The notes under the pieces are model-generated. The model was not told the origin of the DNA. It saw only the letters and a program-made list of their open reading frames with translations, and searched no databases. A stretch of DNA of 64,000 nucleotides from Bradyrhizobium sp. AZCC 1610 (GTDB lineage: Bacteria; Pseudomonadota; Alphaproteobacteria; Rhizobiales; Xanthobacteraceae): the NCBI RefSeq assembly GCF_036924515.1, contig NZ_JAZHRR010000001.1, forward strand, positions 2,141,001 to 2,205,000, in the 5' to 3' direction. Positions within the stretch are counted from its first letter, which is position 1. The number at the start of each line of letters is the position of its first letter. Made by a program: the position numbers and the translations under genes. Positions 60,755 to 64,000 of the stretch are shown here, in pieces.

Positions 60755-61461
60755 GTGCGCCAATGACTGCGATGATCGACATCACAAATGCCGAAAAGAC
60801 CTTCACCATGCATCTGCAGGGTGGTGTCGAGCTGCCGGTGGTGCGCGGCGTGTCGTTTCAGGTCGAGCCAGGGGAATGCGTGGTGCTGTCGGGCCCATCA
60901 GGCGCCGGCAAATCCTCGATCCTGAAAATGATCTTTGGCAATTACCGCTGCGATGGCGGCCGGATCGGCATCCGGCACCGAGGCGTGGCGATCGATCTTG
61001 CCACTGCCGAGCCGCGGCAGGTGCTCAGCGTACGCCGCTCGACTATCGGATATGTCAGCCAGTTCTTGCGTGCGGTGCCGCGGGTCGCCACCATCGACGT
61101 GGTGGCGGAGCCCCTGATTGCGAACGGATCCGCACGCGTGGAAGCCCGCGAGCAGGCGGGCGCGCTGCTGCGCCGTCTCAACATTCCCGAGCGGCTATGG
61201 GCACTGCCGCCGTCGACATTTTCCGGCGGCGAGCAGCAGCGGGTCAACATTGCGCGCGGGTTCATTTCCGATCTGCCCATTCTGCTGCTGGATGAACCGA
61301 CCGCCTCGCTCGATGCGGCCAATCGCGCTGTCGTCGTCGAGCTGATCGGGCAGAAGAAGCGACAGGGCGTCGCGATGGTGGCGATCGTCCATGACGACGA
61401 GATACGCCATCTGATCGCCGACCGCATCGTCGATGTGACGTCATTTGCCGCCGCGGCCTGA
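60751..61461 (+). CDS. phnL: Carbon-phosphorus lyase ATPase PhnL
   Basis: A 236-residue ABC-type ATPase with GPSGAGKSSILKMIFGNY near residue 50, the PhnL-typical SVRRSTIGYVSQFLRAVPRV, FSGGEQQRVNIARGF and LLDEPTASLDAAN. It is part of the C-P lyase assembly, with PhnK. phnM2 follows after 15 bp. Confidence 0.95.
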   Translation: MSAPMTAMIDITNAEKTFTMHLQGGVELPVVRGVSFQVEPGECVVLSGPSGAGKSSILKMIFGNYRCDGGRIGIRHRGVAIDLATAEPRQVLSVRRSTIGYVSQFLRAVPRVATIDVVAEPLIANGSARVEAREQAGALLRRLNIPERLWALPPSTFSGGEQQRVNIARGFISDLPILLLDEPTASLDAANRAVVVELIGQKKRQGVAMVAIVHDDEIRHLIADRIVDVTSFAAAA

Positions 61462-61476
61462 AGGAAGAGATGTGAG

Positions 61477-62628
61477 ATGACAAGGCAAGAAACTGTTCTC
61501 GGCAACGCCCGCGTTGTGCTGGCCGATCGCGTGATCGAACGCGGCTGGGTCGCTTTCGCCGACGGCCGCATCGCCGAGTTCGGCGAGGGAAGCGCGCCGG
61601 CAGGCAGCGAAGACGCCGGCGGCGATCTTATCATGCCCGGCCTGATCGAGTTGCACACCGACCATCTCGAAATGCACTATGTACCGCGCCCGAAAGTATT
61701 CTGGGATCCGATCGCGGCGGTAGTTTCCTATGACGGGCAGTTGGCCACGTCGGGCATCACCACCGTGCTGGATTCGCTGCGGGTCTGGCGCGAGGACGGC
61801 GCCGAGGAGGTTGACGGCAGGGCAGGCGTGCTCGCGGAAGCGATCACATCCGCGCGCGACGCGAACCTGCTCCGTGCCGATCACTTCCTGCACCTGCGCT
61901 GCGAAATCCCGATGCCAAGCGTGGTCGAGGAAGCCAAAGAGCTGATCGACCGGCCGGACGTGCGGCTGATGTCGCTGATGGACCACACGCCGGGCCAGCG
62001 CCAGTTCCGCGACGAGGTCAAGCTGCGCGACTACTACCGCGGCAAGGGCGGCGGCAAGACCGACGCCGAGCTCGATGCGCTGTTCGAGAAGCGCTTCCAT
62101 TATCAGAAGACGTATGCCGCGACCAACATGCGCGAAATCGTGGCCCTTGCGCATCAATATGAAATCCCGCTCGCCAGCCACGATGATACCACCGAGGAAA
62201 ATGTCGCTGACGCGATAAAGGATCGGGTTTCGGTGGCGGAATTCCCGACCACGATGGAAGCCGCGCGCGGGCTGCATCAGGCCGGCATCGGCATCCTGAT
62301 GGGCGCGCCGAACGTGGTCCGGGGCGGCTCGCACTCCGGCAACATCGCCGCCATCGATCTCGCCCGCGAGGGGCTTCTGGATATCCTGTCGTCCGACTAC
62401 ATCCCCTCGAGCCTGTTGATGGCCGCGCTGCAATTGTCGCAGCATGTTCCGGCGATCAATCTAGCCTCCGCCGTCCGCACCGTCACCAAGACCCCTGCTG
62501 AAGCCGTGGGCCTTGCCGACCGGGGTGAGATTGCAGCCGGCAAGCGGGCCGATTTGATCCGGGTGCATGTCGCCCGCGACATTCCGGTGGTGCGTAGCGT
62601 CTGGCGGGAAGGGCGGCGTGTGGCATGA
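61477..62628 (+). CDS. phnM: Alpha-D-ribose 1-methylphosphonate 5-triphosphate diphosphatase, canonical PhnM
   Basis: A 383-residue amidohydrolase that follows the canonical PhnM closely: GLIELHTDHLEMHYVPRPKV near residue 53, [33 protein letters not shown] and LSSDYIPSSLL. It converts the triphosphate to the monophosphate used by PhnJ. It is in the main operon between phnL and phnN. This is the second phnM of the window. Confidence 0.95.
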   Translation: MTRQETVLGNARVVLADRVIERGWVAFADGRIAEFGEGSAPAGSEDAGGDLIMPGLIELHTDHLEMHYVPRPKVFWDPIAAVVSYDGQLATSGITTVLDSLRVWREDGAEEVDGRAGVLAEAITSARDANLLRADHFLHLRCEIPMPSVVEEAKELIDRPDVRLMSLMDHTPGQRQFRDEVKLRDYYRGKGGGKTDAELDALFEKRFHYQKTYAATNMREIVALAHQYEIPLASHDDTTEENVADAIKDRVSVAEFPTTMEAARGLHQAGIGILMGAPNVVRGGSHSGNIAAIDLAREGLLDILSSDYIPSSLLMAALQLSQHVPAINLASAVRTVTKTPAEAVGLADRGEIAAGKRADLIRVHVARDIPVVRSVWREGRRVA

Positions 62629-63224
62629 CGGAGACGCTGACGACCACAACAGCAGATCAGACCGCTGCAATCGGGCCGGGCCGGTTGGTGCTCGTGGTCG
62701 GTCCGAGCGGTGCCGGCAAGGATACGCTGCTTGGTGTTGCCAAGGCAGCCTGTGCTGATGATGGCAACGTCGTATTTCCACGCCGCGTGATTACGCGCGA
62801 GGCGTCGGCATCGGAGGAAAACGAAGAGGTCAGCGTCGGCACGTTTCATGAGGCGTTGACGCGTGGCGAATATGCCATGCATTGGGAAGCTCACGGCCAT
62901 TGTTACGCGCTGCCGCGCGCGATCGACGACGAAATCCGCGCCGGACGCACCATCGTCGCCAACGTATCGCGCACCGTGATTGGCCTAACGCGCCGCACCT
63001 ATGCCGATGTACTGGTGGTTTTGATCACCGCGCCGCCAAACGTCCTGGCTGAACGGATTGCGATGCGCGCACGAAGCAGCGACGGCATGGTCGAAAACCG
63101 CCTGCGCCGCACGGTCGAGGACGCCTCGGCGGCGCCCGACGCTACCATCGTCAACACCGGCAGCGCGGAATACCATGCCCGCCGGCTCGTCCGCGTCATC
63201 AAGGGCGAGAAGTGGGACGACTGA
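62625..63224 (+). CDS. phnN: Ribose 1,5-bisphosphate phosphokinase
   Basis: A 199-residue P-loop kinase with GPSGAGKDTLL near residue 27, VVFPRRVITREAS and GEYAMHWEAHGHCYALPR. It phosphorylates ribose 1,5-bisphosphate to PRPP, the last step of the C-P lyase pathway. Its presence implies that the cyclic intermediate is opened by an enzyme encoded here or elsewhere. It overlaps phnM2 by 4 bp. Confidence 0.94.
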   Translation: MTETLTTTTADQTAAIGPGRLVLVVGPSGAGKDTLLGVAKAACADDGNVVFPRRVITREASASEENEEVSVGTFHEALTRGEYAMHWEAHGHCYALPRAIDDEIRAGRTIVANVSRTVIGLTRRTYADVLVVLITAPPNVLAERIAMRARSSDGMVENRLRRTVEDASAAPDATIVNTGSAEYHARRLVRVIKGEKWDD

Positions 63225-63237
63225 CAGGAGACCGGAA

Positions 63238-63849
63238 ATGACCGTTGTCGCAACCATCGAGCAGCTCGAGGCCATCTATGGCTTTCCCAACGATGCCTCG
63301 ACGGTCAAGGTCGCGGACCGGATCACGCCGGCCTATCGGGCGTTGATGGACAAGTCGCCGTTCGCAGCGCTTGCGACCTGCGGGCCGGAGGGGCTGGACT
63401 GCTCGCCGCGCGGCGACCTGCCGGGTTTCGTTCGTACCCACGACGAGAAGACGCTGATGATGCCCGATCGCCGCGGCAACAACCGGTGCGACTCGCTGCG
63501 CAACATCGTGCGCGATCCCCGGGTGGCGCTGTTGTTTCTCATTCCGGGCTCCGGCAGTACGCTGCGCATCAACGGCCGCGCGCAAGTCTCGGCCGATCCG
63601 GAGCTGCTCGCGTCATTCAAGATGGAGGGCAAGGCGCCGCGCACCGTTATCGTCATGACGGTGGAGGAGGTTTACTTCCAGTGCGCGCGCGCCATCGTGC
63701 GCTCAGATCTCTGGAATCCCGACAAGCGTGTCGATCCGAGAGGCTTGCCGACGCCCGGCCAGATTCTTGCCGAGATGAGCGACAACACCGTCGGCGGCGA
63801 GAAATACGATCGGGAATGGCCGGAACGCGCGCGGCAGACGATGTGGTGA
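63238..63849 (+). CDS. PPOX-class FMN-dependent flavoprotein
   Basis: A 203-residue protein of the pyridoxamine 5'-phosphate oxidase-like fold, close to the MSMEG_1061/DR_2398 group. Features are ALMDKSPFAALATCGPEG near residue 35, CSPRGDLPGFVR, NNRCDSLRNIVRDPRVALLF, and the C-terminal CARAIVRSDLWNP. It starts at ATG 63238 after AGGAGA, 13 bp after phnN, so it belongs to the phn operon. No phosphonate role is known; it probably reduces or oxidises a small substrate with FMN. The remaining 151 bases to the window end show no gene start. Confidence 0.87.
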   Translation: MTVVATIEQLEAIYGFPNDASTVKVADRITPAYRALMDKSPFAALATCGPEGLDCSPRGDLPGFVRTHDEKTLMMPDRRGNNRCDSLRNIVRDPRVALLFLIPGSGSTLRINGRAQVSADPELLASFKMEGKAPRTVIVMTVEEVYFQCARAIVRSDLWNPDKRVDPRGLPTPGQILAEMSDNTVGGEKYDREWPERARQTMW

Positions 63850-64000
63850 CGCGCTGATATCGTATCGCGATCGGGCAGCGGGCAAACGGCAAGCAATCCA
63901 GAACGATCGACGCGAGCACCTTAAAGCCGACAATGTCAGGCCTGGCGGATCACCTTTTCCGCGCATTTGAGAAAATTCCGAACTAGCGGATTGAGAGAAT

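Overview
The window is high-GC chromosomal DNA of an alphaproteobacterium, most probably Bradyrhizobium or a close relative. The signs are rhizobial gene families and operon layouts (the FDH3-type formate dehydrogenase island, ChvE-GguAB, YtfQRT-YjfF, and a C-P lyase cluster with DUF1045), many small rhizobial-type hypothetical genes, and palindromic intergenic repeats of the kind I know from Bradyrhizobium. I see no tRNA, rRNA, CRISPR array, insertion sequence or prophage.

Layout. (1) 1-8040, minus strand: a catabolic/import operon with a class II aldolase, an oligopeptide-type ABC transporter, a GhrA-like hydroxyacid dehydrogenase, an APH-fold kinase and the start of a class III aminotransferase-fold gene. 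A GntR regulator and an acetylpolyamine amidohydrolase are divergent from it (8160-9931). (2) 9959-24407: an Fe-S maturation pair (ApbC and a 678-residue polyferredoxin) beside a membrane-bound formate dehydrogenase island. The island carries a biotin/lipoate ligase-like protein, DUF6505-, DUF6352-, DUF3305- and DUF3306-like proteins, a TorD chaperone fused to a Cro/YdaS-like HTH, a small Tat protein, the three FDH subunits, a 51-residue membrane peptide, a DUF971 protein and a WD40-cytochrome c fusion. (3) 24408-30146: small stress-type genes. Six promoter candidates match the EcfG general-stress consensus (GGAAC-N16/17-CGTT), four exactly and two with a variant -10. The region also holds two palindromic repeats and a truncated SDR remnant. 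(4) 30147-49653: sugar and sugar-acid catabolism with galactarate dehydratase GarD, the YtfQRT-YjfF transporter (ytfT is frameshifted), a FadR-type regulator, an L-arabinose/D-galactose 1-dehydrogenase, aldose epimerase, an SMP-30 lactonase, ChvE-GguAB, KdgD, and a LysR regulator with a tripartite tricarboxylate (TctCBA) transporter. (5) 49666-63849: a complete carbon-phosphorus lyase regulon with DUF1045, two different phnM genes, a hexapeptide acyltransferase, phnCDE1E2, phnF, phnGHIJKLM and phnN, ending in a PPOX flavoprotein.

How the parts work together. Formate oxidation feeds electrons through FdoGHI to quinone, and the neighbouring proteins are probably its maturation set. The sugar block takes up aldoses, oxidises them at C1 and hydrolyses the lactone. 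GarD and KdgD convert galactarate to alpha-ketoglutarate semialdehyde. The aldonate dehydratase and the semialdehyde dehydrogenase needed to complete these routes are not in the window. The phn block imports phosphonates and cleaves the C-P bond. It has three PHO-box candidates and a 14+14 bp inverted repeat between phnF and phnG that is probably the PhnF operator. No phnP is present, and the DUF1045 protein carries two HxT motifs that could fill that gap.

Recurrent structure: in five ABC operons a GC-rich hairpin lies directly after, or in one case directly before, the binding-protein gene. Start codons were chosen by reading-frame overlap, Shine-Dalgarno spacing and family length. All functional calls rest on motif and family recognition by eye, without database searches.
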